This document shows positions 1 through 8,790 of a stretch of 64,000 nucleotides of DNA, one piece after another. The stretch's first letter is position 1. Each line of letters starts with the position of its first letter. The translations under genes were made by a program, and so were the position numbers. The notes beneath the pieces are model-generated. The model was not told the origin of the DNA. It saw only the letters and a program-made list of their open reading frames with translations, and did no database searches. Origin of the DNA: an uncultured Fodinibius sp. (lineage in GTDB: Bacteria; Bacteroidota; Rhodothermia; Balneolales; Balneolaceae); NCBI GenBank assembly GCA_913056235.1, contig CAJXMW010000001.1, positions 620,001 through 684,000 of the forward strand. The letters run 5' to 3'.

Positions 1-657
1 TTTGCTACACTAAAAGCCAACGGCATGCGCGACGAAACGCATATTCGACTTACACTTTCGCGCGGCAAAAAAGTCACCTCGTATATGGACCCGCAGGTCA
101 ATCAGTACGGATCAACCTTGATTGTACTGCCCGAATGGAAGCCTGCGCTGCATCGCAACAAAGATGGCATGCGGCTTATCACTTCCTCGATCCGCCGGAA
201 TACCCCACAGTGCCTGGATTCCAAGATCCACCATAACAACCTGATCAACAACATACTGGCCAAAATTGAGGCCAATGTGGCCGGCGTGGATGCTGCTGTT
301 ATGATGGATCTCGACGGCTACGTTTCAGAAGCCAATGCTACCAATATATTCTTTGTCAATGACGGAAAGGTAATGACCCCACACCCGGATTACTGCCTGC
401 CCGGCATCACCCGGCAAACCGCTATCGATCTGTGCAAAGAACATGATATACCAGTAACTGAAAAACGCATCAGCATGGCTGAAATGTATGCAGCCGATGA
501 ATGCTTTACCACGGGAACCATGGGAGAACTGGCCTACGTAGTTGAAATAGACGGCCGCAGCATCGGTCAGGGAGATGAGATTGGTCCTGTAACTTCGCGG
601 CTGCAAACGTTGCATCGCGAGCTGGCCCAAACCACGGGTGAACCGCTACCTTTTTAA
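1..657 (+). CDS. class IV aminotransferase, branched-chain type (5' end missing)
   Basis: PLP-dependent fold-type IV aminotransferase that moves an amino group between a (probably branched-chain) amino acid and a 2-oxo acid in the cytoplasm. The reading frame is open from base 1, so the gene starts left of the window; the first ATG at 25 is internal. Visible family features are the SKIHHNNLINNILAKIEA segment, whose Lys (223-225) is the expected Schiff-base residue, the SEANATNIFFV segment with the PLP-contacting Glu, and the TTGTMGEL phosphate-binding loop near the C-terminus. It could also be a D-amino-acid transaminase or aminodeoxychorismate lyase, but the KxxNN..LAKIEA spacing is most like IlvE. 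It ends 4 nt before the ABC ATPase start, so it may share its transcript. Confidence 0.85.
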   Translation, partial: FATLKANGMRDETHIRLTLSRGKKVTSYMDPQVNQYGSTLIVLPEWKPALHRNKDGMRLITSSIRRNTPQCLDSKIHHNNLINNILAKIEANVAGVDAAVMMDLDGYVSEANATNIFFVNDGKVMTPHPDYCLPGITRQTAIDLCKEHDIPVTEKRISMAEMYAADECFTTGTMGELAYVVEIDGRSIGQGDEIGPVTSRLQTLHRELAQTTGEPLPF

Positions 658-661
658 GTGA

Positions 662-1288
662 ATGTCTATGCCCTCATTACCTGAAATAACGTTCCAAGCA
701 GTCAGTTTTGGCTTTGAAGACGAACAAATTCTGCAGAGATGTTCGTTTCGGGCGCCGGCTGCCCAGCATACTATCTTGAAAGGCGAATCGGGTTCGGGCA
801 AGAGCACTATTCTGCAACTCATTCTGGGCTACTATCAGCCGCAGGTGGGGCAAATTATGGTAAACAACAATCCACGGCAGCCCCGCGATTTGCGCAAGCA
901 GAGCAGCTGGTTGCCCCAGGATCTGGATATCGGCGACGGCTCCGTACGAGATGTTATGGCAACGCCTTTTGACTTTGCTGCCAATACATCCCAAAAACCC
1001 AGCGTGACTACACAACAGGAGGTTTGGCAAAAGTTGGGATTGGAGCTGGGCCTGCTGGACAAGAAGTTTCGCAATTTGTCTACGGGTCAGCGCCAGCGGG
1101 TGGGGTTGGCTTTGTGCCATCTGCTGGATAAGTCGCTGGTGCTGCTTGATGAGCCCACCTCATCGCTGGATCGCGCCTCGAAACAGAAGGTGGCGGAGCT
1201 GTTGCTTGATCACAATCGCACGATTATTTCTACATCACACGATCCGTTCTGGGTCGATCTTGGCGATAACTTAATTGAACTCGACTGA
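662..1288 (+). CDS. fetA: ABC transporter ATP-binding protein, FetA-like
   Basis: Cytoplasmic ATPase subunit of a FetAB-type (YbbL/YbbM) exporter, a family linked to iron export and oxidative-stress resistance. It is 208 residues, a stand-alone nucleotide-binding domain. Walker A is GESGSGKST (about residues 41-49), the signature is LSTGQRQRV, Walker B is LVLLDEP followed by a D-loop SSLD, and the switch His is in ISTSHDPFW. Its stop codon overlaps the ATG of the permease (1288), so the two are translationally coupled. The assignment rests mainly on the adjacent UPF0014 permease; the ATPase alone could only be called a generic ABC protein. Confidence 0.8.
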   Translation: MSMPSLPEITFQAVSFGFEDEQILQRCSFRAPAAQHTILKGESGSGKSTILQLILGYYQPQVGQIMVNNNPRQPRDLRKQSSWLPQDLDIGDGSVRDVMATPFDFAANTSQKPSVTTQQEVWQKLGLELGLLDKKFRNLSTGQRQRVGLALCHLLDKSLVLLDEPTSSLDRASKQKVAELLLDHNRTIISTSHDPFWVDLGDNLIELD

Positions 1289-2079
1289 TGGAAATTATTA
1301 ACCTGAGCTGGCTACAAATTGGGATCGGCTTTCTCATTTTAGTGCTGCCCGCCTACATCCTCTGGAGATACCGCACGGGACTAAACAGAAAGCTGCTGAC
1401 CGCTTCTGTGCGGATGGTGCTACAGCTTCTTTTCGTAGGCTATTATCTGGAATACTTGTTTGCCTATGATAATCCCTGGATTAACGCCGCCTGGATACTG
1501 GTAATGGTGGCGGTTGCCGACTTTGCGACAGTAGATCGCAGTAATCTTCAACAAAAAGCCTCGGTGCTGGTTCCCATCTTTGGGGCTACTTTTCTGGGGA
1601 TTATCGTCATCGATTTCTTTTTTCTGGAGGCCGTCATTCAGCTTCCCAAGCTCTTGGCCGCACAATACACTATTCCTATTACCGGGATGGTGCTGGGCAA
1701 TTGCCTTCGCAGTAATGTCATTGGGATCAATGCCTTCTATTACAGCCTGAATGAGCATAAAGAACGGTATCAGTTTTACCTCTCCTGTGGTGCCACGCGT
1801 TCGGAGGCGCTGAGGCCTTTTATCAGCCAGGCCCTGCAAAAGTCGGCTAATCCTACACTTGCTTCTATGGCCACGATCGGGCTTGTGTCGCTGCCCGGCA
1901 TGATGACCGGACAGATTCTAAGCGGCAGCTCCCCGCTTATTGCGATCAAGTATCAAATTATGATTATGGTGGCCATTTTTTCGGGGACGATACTCTCGGT
2001 ATTTCTTGGCATCCTGTTTACCAATCGTTTTGTGTTTGAGGATACCGATATGCTGGACGAGTCTATTCTCAAGAAATAG
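1288..2079 (+). CDS. fetB: ABC transporter permease, FetB/UPF0014 family
   Basis: Inner-membrane permease partner of the preceding ATPase. It has 263 residues and about seven hydrophobic segments, starting with one at residues 8-25. The family-typical blocks are present: SVRMVLQLLFVGYYLEYLF near the N-terminus, the PITGMVLGNCLRSNVIGIN loop, the ARG-like CGATRSEAL segment and the ATIGLVSLPGMMTGQILSG block. Established work on E. coli FetAB supports metal (iron) export; the substrate here is inferred. The start codon overlaps the upstream stop. A hairpin with a T-rich tail follows at 2155-2187. Confidence 0.85.
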   Translation: MEIINLSWLQIGIGFLILVLPAYILWRYRTGLNRKLLTASVRMVLQLLFVGYYLEYLFAYDNPWINAAWILVMVAVADFATVDRSNLQQKASVLVPIFGATFLGIIVIDFFFLEAVIQLPKLLAAQYTIPITGMVLGNCLRSNVIGINAFYYSLNEHKERYQFYLSCGATRSEALRPFISQALQKSANPTLASMATIGLVSLPGMMTGQILSGSSPLIAIKYQIMIMVAIFSGTILSVFLGILFTNRFVFEDTDMLDESILKK

Positions 2080-2154
2080 AGCCTTTGTCATTTTGCAGAC
2101 TGCACAAACATATGGCTCTCTATCACTCTTATATCCGTCTTTTAACATTAGTGG

Positions 2155-2187
2155 TATCCCCTCTTTTATCTCAAGGGGATATTTGTT
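2155..2187 (+). terminator. probable terminator after fetAB
   Basis: Eight-base inverted repeat TATCCCCT / AGGGGATA (2155-2162 and 2174-2181) with an 11-nt loop, followed by TTTG and an AT-rich tail rather than a clean T-run. It sits 75 nt after the permease stop codon. Confidence 0.45.
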
Positions 2188-2236
2188 ATATATTTTTTAT
2201 ATGTAGTATTAAACCTCGAAATAAACCCCTTCTATT

Positions 2237-2647
2237 ATGAAGAACCTTAACCCAACGGCTACCGTATTAGCAGGTGCTTTTTTGTTTCTTATTGCGGGTT
2301 GCGCCACTTCGGGCAGTTCAAGTACCAAAAACACCAATTATGAAAATAAGGTAAGCAGCGACGAGCAGCTTAGCCTGGAAGATTACTTGCGCCGCTTAAG
2401 TGGTGTTCGTGTTGTTGGTAGTGGTGCCGATGCATCAGTAACTATCCGCAGTAACATGTCGATCAGCAATACCAATGAGCAACCGCTGTTTATTGTTGAC
2501 GGACAGGAAGTTGGCCAGAGCTTTGCGCAAGCCAGACAAATGGTCACAAAAGGCAAGATAAAGTCGGTCAAGGCCATCCCACCCTCCAGGTCCAGTATGT
2601 ATGGAATGCAGGGTGGGGCTGGAGTAATTGTGATCGAAACCGAATAA
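2237..2647 (+). CDS. lipoprotein with a lone TonB-receptor plug-like domain
   Basis: A 136-residue predicted lipoprotein: hydrophobic signal segment with lipobox LIAGC (Cys22), a Ser/Thr/Asn-rich linker, then a plug-type fold from about residue 45 to the end. Recognisable plug signatures are LEDYLRRLSGVRVVGSG, PLFIVDGQEV, the IKSVKAIPPSRSSMYG stretch matching the vector-to-barrel region of SusC-like plugs, and GGAGVIVIET at the C-terminus. No beta-barrel follows. Such plug-only lipoproteins occur in Bacteroidota-type genomes, but I know of no established function. It stands alone, with 190 nt to the next gene. Confidence 0.7.
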   Translation: MKNLNPTATVLAGAFLFLIAGCATSGSSSTKNTNYENKVSSDEQLSLEDYLRRLSGVRVVGSGADASVTIRSNMSISNTNEQPLFIVDGQEVGQSFAQARQMVTKGKIKSVKAIPPSRSSMYGMQGGAGVIVIETE

Positions 2648-2842
2648 CCGGCTTCTCCTAAGTCAATTTCTATGTCACGATTTTAGGTGAAAATGGCGGG
2701 GATTATTTCGAGGGATTCCTGTGCTAATGATCTTCCCTATTCTTGTAGTAGCCAAACTGTCTTTTATCCACTTCTTGCATTTCTCTCGCGGTAGAGCAAA
2801 GCTTCAGTTTTGCTTCAAAATCATTTCTTATGTTATGGAGCT

Positions 2843-3523
2843 ATGAAATTATTGATCATCGAAGACAACGAAGATCTGCTGGAAAATATCCAAACCTACC
2901 TTAAGCGGGAGGGCTATATCTGTGAGTCGGCCAAGAATTATCAGCAGGCCTTCGACAAGGTGATGTCGTACACCTACGATGTGGTACTGATCGATATCAT
3001 GATTCCCGGTGGATCAGGCCTACAGGTTCTGCGAGAATTGCAGTCCGTAAATCCCCAAACCGGTACCATTATCATCTCTGCCAAAAATGCCCTGGATGAC
3101 AAGATTGAGGGGCTGGAGCTGGGGGCCGACGACTACATGACCAAACCATTTCAATTGCCAGAGCTACATGCCCGGATCAAGGCTGTAAACCGCCGACAGC
3201 AACACGATGGACAGAATATTGTGAACGTAAATGAGATCTCCATTAACACCAAAACGATGGAGGTAACCGTGGATGAAGAGCCTGTGGATCTGACTCCCAA
3301 GGAGTATGAGCTGCTGCTGTATTTCTCTTCGAATAAAAATCATGTGCTTTCCAAGCAGACTATTGCTGAACATCTCTGGGGCGATTATGTTGATCACCTC
3401 AGCAACCTGGATTTTGTTTATCAGCATATCAAGAACCTGCGTAAGAAGCTCGAAGAGGCCGGGGCCAACGATTATATCGAAAGTGTGTATGGCATTGGGT
3501 ACAAGTTTAAAGTGACGAAGTGA
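2843..3523 (+). CDS. OmpR-family response regulator
   Basis: DNA-binding response regulator. An upstream in-frame ATG at 2810 would add 11 residues, but MKLLIIEDNED at 2843 is the canonical receiver start and has GGAG just upstream, giving 226 residues. The receiver holds the acidic pair (IEDNED), phospho-acceptor Asp51 in VVLIDIMIPG, and the conserved Lys in DYMTKPF. A winged-helix output domain follows, with the TPKEYELLLYF and HIKNLRKKLE signatures and the C-terminal hairpin YGIGYKF. The stop codon is 1 nt from the histidine kinase start, so the pair is an operon, and a TonB-dependent receptor follows the kinase. Confidence 0.9.
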   Translation: MKLLIIEDNEDLLENIQTYLKREGYICESAKNYQQAFDKVMSYTYDVVLIDIMIPGGSGLQVLRELQSVNPQTGTIIISAKNALDDKIEGLELGADDYMTKPFQLPELHARIKAVNRRQQHDGQNIVNVNEISINTKTMEVTVDEEPVDLTPKEYELLLYFSSNKNHVLSKQTIAEHLWGDYVDHLSNLDFVYQHIKNLRKKLEEAGANDYIESVYGIGYKFKVTK

Positions 3524-3524
3524 T

Positions 3525-4784
3525 ATGAAACTGACCTCGAAATTTTTACTCCTCTACCTTGCCGTAACTGTTGTAGTACTCGGCATCGGTGGATATACGT
3601 CTTATTTTATTATTAAGGATGAGCTCGACACCGAGCTCAAATGGCGGTTTTTGGATCGTGTTGAACGCGTAACCTACCTGTTGGAGCAGGGCAAAAACTT
3701 TGCGGACAAGGTAAGCGACCAAGAAGATCGCAACCTGATTGTTTCTCAGCTACCAAGCACCGTTGAGCCTAATGTTGAAGTTCGCGATACGCTGGTCTGG
3801 AACGAACGGCTCCAGCAGATGGAACCAAACCTCAAAATGGTGGCCTATCGGACTGTTGGAGATAATTCTTATCGCATTGCTACCTATGGGCAGCTCGTAG
3901 AAACGGATGATATTACCGAGGCCGTAACAAAAATACTGCTCTGGATTTTGGGCATGCAGATTATTGGTGCTATCGGGGTGGGCTTCATCGTATCGAACCG
4001 CCTGTTTAAGCCATTTCGCGACACGCTGAAACGTATTAAAAACTTTACACTGCAAGACAAAGAACCAATTACGGCAGAAGAGACAAACGTTAAGGAGTTT
4101 GACGACCTGAATAAGTTTGTAGAAGAAATGACCCATAAAGCCGTAGCAGACTATATCAACCTGAAGGAATTTGCTGAAAATGCCTCACACGAACTTCAAA
4201 CGCCGCTTTCTATTGTCAAGGGCAAGCTCGAACTACTAACCGAAACCGACCTGAGTCCCGAGCAATACCAGTTTGTTGAAGCCAGCCAGCGTTCTATCAA
4301 GAAACTGTCTCGACTCAGCGAATCACTGGCCCTGCTCACCAAGATTGAGAATCACGAATTTGTGGAGACCGAGAAGGTAAACTTCACAAAGATTATCAAA
4401 GAGAGTACACAATCGTTTGAAGAATTTATCGCCCTCAATGGTCTCGATGTTGAAACGGACCTCGAAGAAAATGTATTTGTAGAGATGCATCCCGTATTGG
4501 CTGATATCCTATGGACCAACCTTTTTCAGAATGCTATCAAACACAATGTTGAAGGGGGGAGCATCTCCATTACCCTAACGAATGATGCCCTTACCATCTC
4601 CAACACCGGCGAAGCCCCCTCCATACCCACCGACGAGCTTTTTGGGCGCTTCAAGAAAGCCGATACCAACACCAGTTCCATCGGACTTGGTTTGTCGATA
4701 ATCAAAAGAATTGTTGATCAAAACAATTATTCTATCTCGTACAATTACGAAGATGGATGGCACACCATCCAGTTGGAAATTTAG
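3525..4784 (+). CDS. sensor histidine kinase (two TM segments, HAMP-like linker)
   Basis: Membrane histidine kinase of 419 residues, partner of the upstream regulator. The first membrane segment is about residues 7-28, followed by a periplasmic region of roughly 110 residues, and the second is about 141-161. HisKA has the H-box ENASHELQTPLSIVKG with phospho-accepting His222. The ATPase domain shows the N-box LFQNAIKHN, a G1-like ISNTGEAPS, and the G2 box SIGLGLSIIKRI. The periplasmic domain has no recognised ligand fold. Placement before a TonB-dependent outer-membrane protein suggests that protein as a target, which is inference only. Confidence 0.9.
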   Translation: MKLTSKFLLLYLAVTVVVLGIGGYTSYFIIKDELDTELKWRFLDRVERVTYLLEQGKNFADKVSDQEDRNLIVSQLPSTVEPNVEVRDTLVWNERLQQMEPNLKMVAYRTVGDNSYRIATYGQLVETDDITEAVTKILLWILGMQIIGAIGVGFIVSNRLFKPFRDTLKRIKNFTLQDKEPITAEETNVKEFDDLNKFVEEMTHKAVADYINLKEFAENASHELQTPLSIVKGKLELLTETDLSPEQYQFVEASQRSIKKLSRLSESLALLTKIENHEFVETEKVNFTKIIKESTQSFEEFIALNGLDVETDLEENVFVEMHPVLADILWTNLFQNAIKHNVEGGSISITLTNDALTISNTGEAPSIPTDELFGRFKKADTNTSSIGLGLSIIKRIVDQNNYSISYNYEDGWHTIQLEI

Positions 4785-4891
4785 CTCTTCAAAATCTTCA
4801 AATTTGGTTCAACTTTGTTACAACCTTCAGACAGGATGGTTGTTTAAGTTAACCCAGCACTGGAACTACTGCACGATAAAAAAGCTTCGAC

Positions 4892-7294
4892 ATGAAGAAG
4901 TTTATTTCAACGTTTATCTTCATTTTTGCTATTACTGTTTTGGCTTTTGGCCAGACCGAGCAAGGCACTATCACAGGAAAGCTGATCAATCCCCAATCAG
5001 AACCCCTGATAAGTGCCTCGGTGGCTGTTTACAACTCCTCAGAAAGTGATGTCATAAATGGAGGAGCTACCAACAGCAACGGTGTCTTTACTATTGATGT
5101 TAACCCCGGCAGCTACGTGCTGGAAATCACCTACCTCTCGTATCAGACAAAGAAAGTAGAGGTACGGGTTGATGACGGAGAAACTGAAGACGTGGGAACT
5201 ATCACGATGAAACTCAAATCGGAGAATCTGGGAGAAGTGTTCGTCCGCGCCGAACAGTCTCAAATGGAAATGAACTTTGACCGACGCGTTTTCAATGTGG
5301 GTCAAGATATTACCAGTATGGGCGGCTCGGCCGTTGAGGTACTCAATAACGTACCGTCTATTGCCACTGATATCGACGGGAATATCAGCCTGCGCGGCAA
5401 TGAATCGGTACGCGTACTGATTAACGGTAAACCATCGAGCATGGTCAGCGGCTCAGTTGATGCCCTGCGCAGCATCCCTGCCACAATGATTAAGAAAGTG
5501 GAAATTGTTACCAATCCCTCGGCTAAGTATGCTGCCGAAGGCTCAGCCGGGATCATTAACATCGTTCTAAAGAAAAAACGAGAACGCGGCATAAACGGCA
5601 GCGCAAATGTTGAAGGAGGTTATCCCACAGAATACGGAGGATCTGTCAACCTGAATTATCGCGTCGATAATATCAACTGGTTTATGGATCTCGGAGCTGA
5701 CTATCGTTCGGAACCTGAATCGGGCAATTCGTTCCAGCGCTTTGCAGGATCTGATACTACATATATGTACCGCGAACAAACGGATGCGGAAGAGGCAGAA
5801 GTAGATGGCGACCTGCGATTCGGTGCTGACTTTTACCTATCAGAAAATGAAGTATTAACGGCCAGCTCATACATCAGTATGGAGCGCGAAAGTAATAACG
5901 AAGATACTGAATATACTGATTATAAATACGTGCAGGGTGCGCTGGACGGCGACGTGGAAAATCGCATATTCCGCGAGAATAACGAGACGCAAAATGAGCG
6001 TAATTTTGACTTCAATCTCGACTATGAAAATAAAATCGATGGCGAAGATCACAAGTTAGTAGCTGACGCTAGCTTTGATTACAGCAAAGAGAACGCTGAA
6101 ACAGATATTATCCGAAACTCAAATCCACTTCAGCAGTCTACAGACACCGAAAGCGAGCAGGATTTGCGAATTAACGCTGAATACAAGCGTCCACTGGGCG
6201 ACAACGGTAAACTAGAGGTCGGTCTCCGCAGTGATACCGAGTGGATGGACACCGGCTATAGTGTGGATTCGCTAGAAAATGGCAATTGGGTACCACAACC
6301 AGCTTACACGCAGGACTTTTTATACACTGAAAATGTTAATGCGGCCTTTGTAATACTGGGTGGAGAATTCGGCTCGTTCTCTGGTCAGGTTGGCCTGCGC
6401 CTCGAAAACACTAACATTCGCACTGAAATTGAAAGTACCGGCAATGTAAACGAAATAAATTACCTGAATCTTTTCCCCAGCATATCGGTGAATTATGCAT
6501 TCAACGAGGAGCAGTCGGTGCAGCTTAGTTACAGCCGCAGGCTGCGCCGCCCATGGTCGCGTTCGCTTATCCCCTTTGTGGATTACGGCGACCCGCGTAG
6601 TCAGTTTATCGGTAATCCCAATCTGACACCCGAGTTCAGTAACTCGTACGAAGCGGGCTACCTGCATTACTGGAATTCAGGATCGCTGCTGACCAGCTTT
6701 TACTACCGTCACCGTACAGAAGTCATCGAAGACATCACAGAGCAACGGAGCGGCGTATTGTATCGATTTCCCATCAACTTTGCGACGGAAAAATCCTGGG
6801 GTATTGAACTGTCGGCTGATCAGGAAATTGCCAACTCCCTCAACCTGAATGCCAATGCCAATATCTTTAAATCCAATACCGAGGGTTCGTATGAAAATCA
6901 GGCATTCAACAGCACATCCGACAACTTCCGGGGTCGCATGCGCCTGCGATGGGAGGTTACTGATGGATTAAACTATCAGGCATCAATGCGATACCGCGGA
7001 CCAAGTAATACACCGCAAGGTACCCGCGAAGGTATGACGATGCTGGACACCGGCATGAGCTACGACCTGATGGATGGCAAAGCAAAAATCTCCCTTAACG
7101 TCCGCGATGTCTTTAATTCGCAGCACTTCAACAATACTGTTACTACTGACGGCAATCCCAATACCGACTTTTACTCACACCGCGAATTTAGCTGGTCATC
7201 GCGATCATTCTCGCTCAACTTCCAGTATTTCTTTGGCAAAAATAACCAAGATCGTCGTGGCGGAGGTCAAGGCGGTGGTCGTGGTGACTATTGA
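4892..7294 (+). CDS. TonB-dependent outer-membrane receptor, OMP_b-brl_3 type
   Basis: An 800-residue outer-membrane protein. Signal peptide MKKFISTFIFIFAITVLAFGQ; a carboxypeptidase-regulatory-like beta-sandwich at about 25-110 (GTITGKLINPQSEPLISASV); a plug domain at about 115-230 (VRVLINGKPSSM, ITNIVLKKK-like block); then a long beta-barrel rich in alternating aromatic strands and ending NFQYFFGKN. The C-terminal tail is Gly/Arg-rich (RRGGGQGGGRGDY), unusual because the last barrel strand normally ends in an aromatic residue. The two-component pair just upstream is the likely regulator. The intergenic gap 4785-4891 has a dyad ACAACC/GGTTGT (4820-4825, 4838-4843) that may be an operator. 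Confidence 0.88.
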   Translation: MKKFISTFIFIFAITVLAFGQTEQGTITGKLINPQSEPLISASVAVYNSSESDVINGGATNSNGVFTIDVNPGSYVLEITYLSYQTKKVEVRVDDGETEDVGTITMKLKSENLGEVFVRAEQSQMEMNFDRRVFNVGQDITSMGGSAVEVLNNVPSIATDIDGNISLRGNESVRVLINGKPSSMVSGSVDALRSIPATMIKKVEIVTNPSAKYAAEGSAGIINIVLKKKRERGINGSANVEGGYPTEYGGSVNLNYRVDNINWFMDLGADYRSEPESGNSFQRFAGSDTTYMYREQTDAEEAEVDGDLRFGADFYLSENEVLTASSYISMERESNNEDTEYTDYKYVQGALDGDVENRIFRENNETQNERNFDFNLDYENKIDGEDHKLVADASFDYSKENAETDIIRNSNPLQQSTDTESEQDLRINAEYKRPLGDNGKLEVGLRSDTEWMDTGYSVDSLENGNWVPQPAYTQDFLYTENVNAAFVILGGEFGSFSGQVGLRLENTNIRTEIESTGNVNEINYLNLFPSISVNYAFNEEQSVQLSYSRRLRRPWSRSLIPFVDYGDPRSQFIGNPNLTPEFSNSYEAGYLHYWNSGSLLTSFYYRHRTEVIEDITEQRSGVLYRFPINFATEKSWGIELSADQEIANSLNLNANANIFKSNTEGSYENQAFNSTSDNFRGRMRLRWEVTDGLNYQASMRYRGPSNTPQGTREGMTMLDTGMSYDLMDGKAKISLNVRDVFNSQHFNNTVTTDGNPNTDFYSHREFSWSSRSFSLNFQYFFGKNNQDRRGGGQGGGRGDY

Positions 7295-7395
7295 TCCTCT
7301 TAGTATTTGTTGCAAGAGCCCAGCGCTGGTTAAAAAAGATTCAAAATGGGCGGAGATGTCCTTATCTTGCGCCAAAATGAACTGAGATATTCTTT

Positions 7396-7608
7396 ATGGG
7401 CTCTGTTATTGAATCATACAAACTGGGCAAAATCCAGGTAGAAATCAGCGAAACTGATCATACGAATAAGCTAAAAGTTGATTGCAACGACGGAAATTAT
7501 CACTCTGCATTTACTGTGCGCAAGTATGAATACAAAAACTATAAGCGTCATATGAATCAGCGCATTAAAAATGCATATAACGAACAGTATAAAGACCAAG
7601 AAGAATAG
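7396..7608 (+). CDS. small hypothetical protein
   Basis: Seventy residues, charged and soluble, with no signal peptide or membrane segment. The N-terminal half looks like beta-strands (KIQVEISETDHTNKLKVDC) and the C-terminal half is a basic, Tyr-rich helix (KYEYKNYKRHMNQRIKNAY). No family recognised. It is followed within 45 nt by a strong rho-independent terminator on the same strand, which supports it being a real transcript end. Confidence 0.6.
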   Translation: MGSVIESYKLGKIQVEISETDHTNKLKVDCNDGNYHSAFTVRKYEYKNYKRHMNQRIKNAYNEQYKDQEE

Positions 7609-7648
7609 CATGTCGATAGTTTCCTGACTTGCTATCCCCTCATAGACT

Positions 7649-7684
7649 AAGCCCTTGGGACACTATTGTCCTGGGGGCTTTTTT
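7649..7684 (+). terminator. rho-independent terminator
   Basis: Fourteen-pair stem with three G-U wobbles (7649-7662 with 7667-7680), four-base loop CTAT, and a run of T directly after. It ends the transcript of the small gene at 7396-7608. Confidence 0.85.
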
Positions 7685-7759
7685 ATACCGCTCTCTATTG
7701 TTTTTTCTGCCTCTCAGCTCGAAATAATTCAACCTACAATCCCTGAGAGTTCATTTTTC

Positions 7760-8626
7760 TTAGTCAAACTGGTATTCGCCGGTGCGAGCCATGTGCATTA
7801 ATTTATCCACACGGTCCTGCGTCTCGGGATGACTCGAGAAAAGACTCATAAAACGCTCACCACTGAATGGATTTACCGGGAACATATGGGATGTCGAACG
7901 CATGGCCGTCTCCGACACATTCATCTTAATCTGCTCAGCTGCTTTTTCAATGCTTCGCAGTGCTGCTGCCAGTTGTTCGGGTTCCCCGGAAATTTCGGCG
8001 CCCACGCGATCGGCTTCATATTCACGCGTGCGGCTGATGGCTGCCTGCAACATGGTAGCTGCAATCGGGGCCGTAATCAATACTACGAGCGCTACCAACG
8101 GATTGGAATCGCGATCGCCACCGCCAAACGGAATAAACATAGCAAACTGTGCCAGCATACTCAGTGCACTTACTACGGTCGTAACCATCGTTTGCGTGAG
8201 TATATCGCGGTTCTGAATGTGGGCCAGCTCATGGGCAATAACACCCCGGAGTTGTTGTTTATCAAGCGTTCGCAGAATGCCCTCCGTAACGGCCACCGCT
8301 GAATGCTCGGGGTTGCGTCCCGTCGCAAACGCATTGGGCTGTTCCTGCGGGATGATATACACCGCCGGCATGGGCAGATCAGCTTTGCGCGCCAGTTCCT
8401 CAATCATGTTATACAGTTGGGGATGTGACTGGCGGTCCGCCTCCTTCGCCTTGTACATACGGAGCACCATTTTATCGGATTTCCAATAGCTGAAAAAGTT
8501 CATGCCCATTGCTACAATAAACGCAATAACGAGGCCCGTGGAACCACCCAACACCTGACCCACCAGCATAAAAAGCACGGCAGCCAGCGTCATCAGGAAG
8601 ACCGTACGTAAACTATTTTTGTTCAT
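7760..8626 (-). CDS. htpX: HtpX-like M48 zinc metalloprotease
   Basis: Inner-membrane zinc endopeptidase that degrades misfolded membrane proteins. It has 288 residues, close to family length. Two membrane segments near the N-terminus (about 8-28 and 30-45) precede the catalytic domain. The metal site is VIAHELAHIQNRD with His132, Glu133 and His136; the third ligand is Glu202 in the REYEAD motif. Two further hydrophobic segments lie at about 150-195. The C-terminus MHMARTGEY is typical. The start MNKNSLRTVF is the only good one. It is monocistronic and convergent with the upstream small gene. Confidence 0.93.
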   Translation of the reverse strand: MNKNSLRTVFLMTLAAVLFMLVGQVLGGSTGLVIAFIVAMGMNFFSYWKSDKMVLRMYKAKEADRQSHPQLYNMIEELARKADLPMPAVYIIPQEQPNAFATGRNPEHSAVAVTEGILRTLDKQQLRGVIAHELAHIQNRDILTQTMVTTVVSALSMLAQFAMFIPFGGGDRDSNPLVALVVLITAPIAATMLQAAISRTREYEADRVGAEISGEPEQLAAALRSIEKAAEQIKMNVSETAMRSTSHMFPVNPFSGERFMSLFSSHPETQDRVDKLMHMARTGEYQFD

Positions 8627-8790
8627 CAGAATACTTCAAATTTATGGGTTTAAATCATTAGCTTATTAAACGTAAAAACTACCACTTTGTTTTAAACTCT
8701 TAAACTGATGGAATCTAAATTCCATCTTCCTATAAGTCTTCACAAACACTTCTCAAATTATTTCTAACCTGACGATTAAAGACAGTATCA

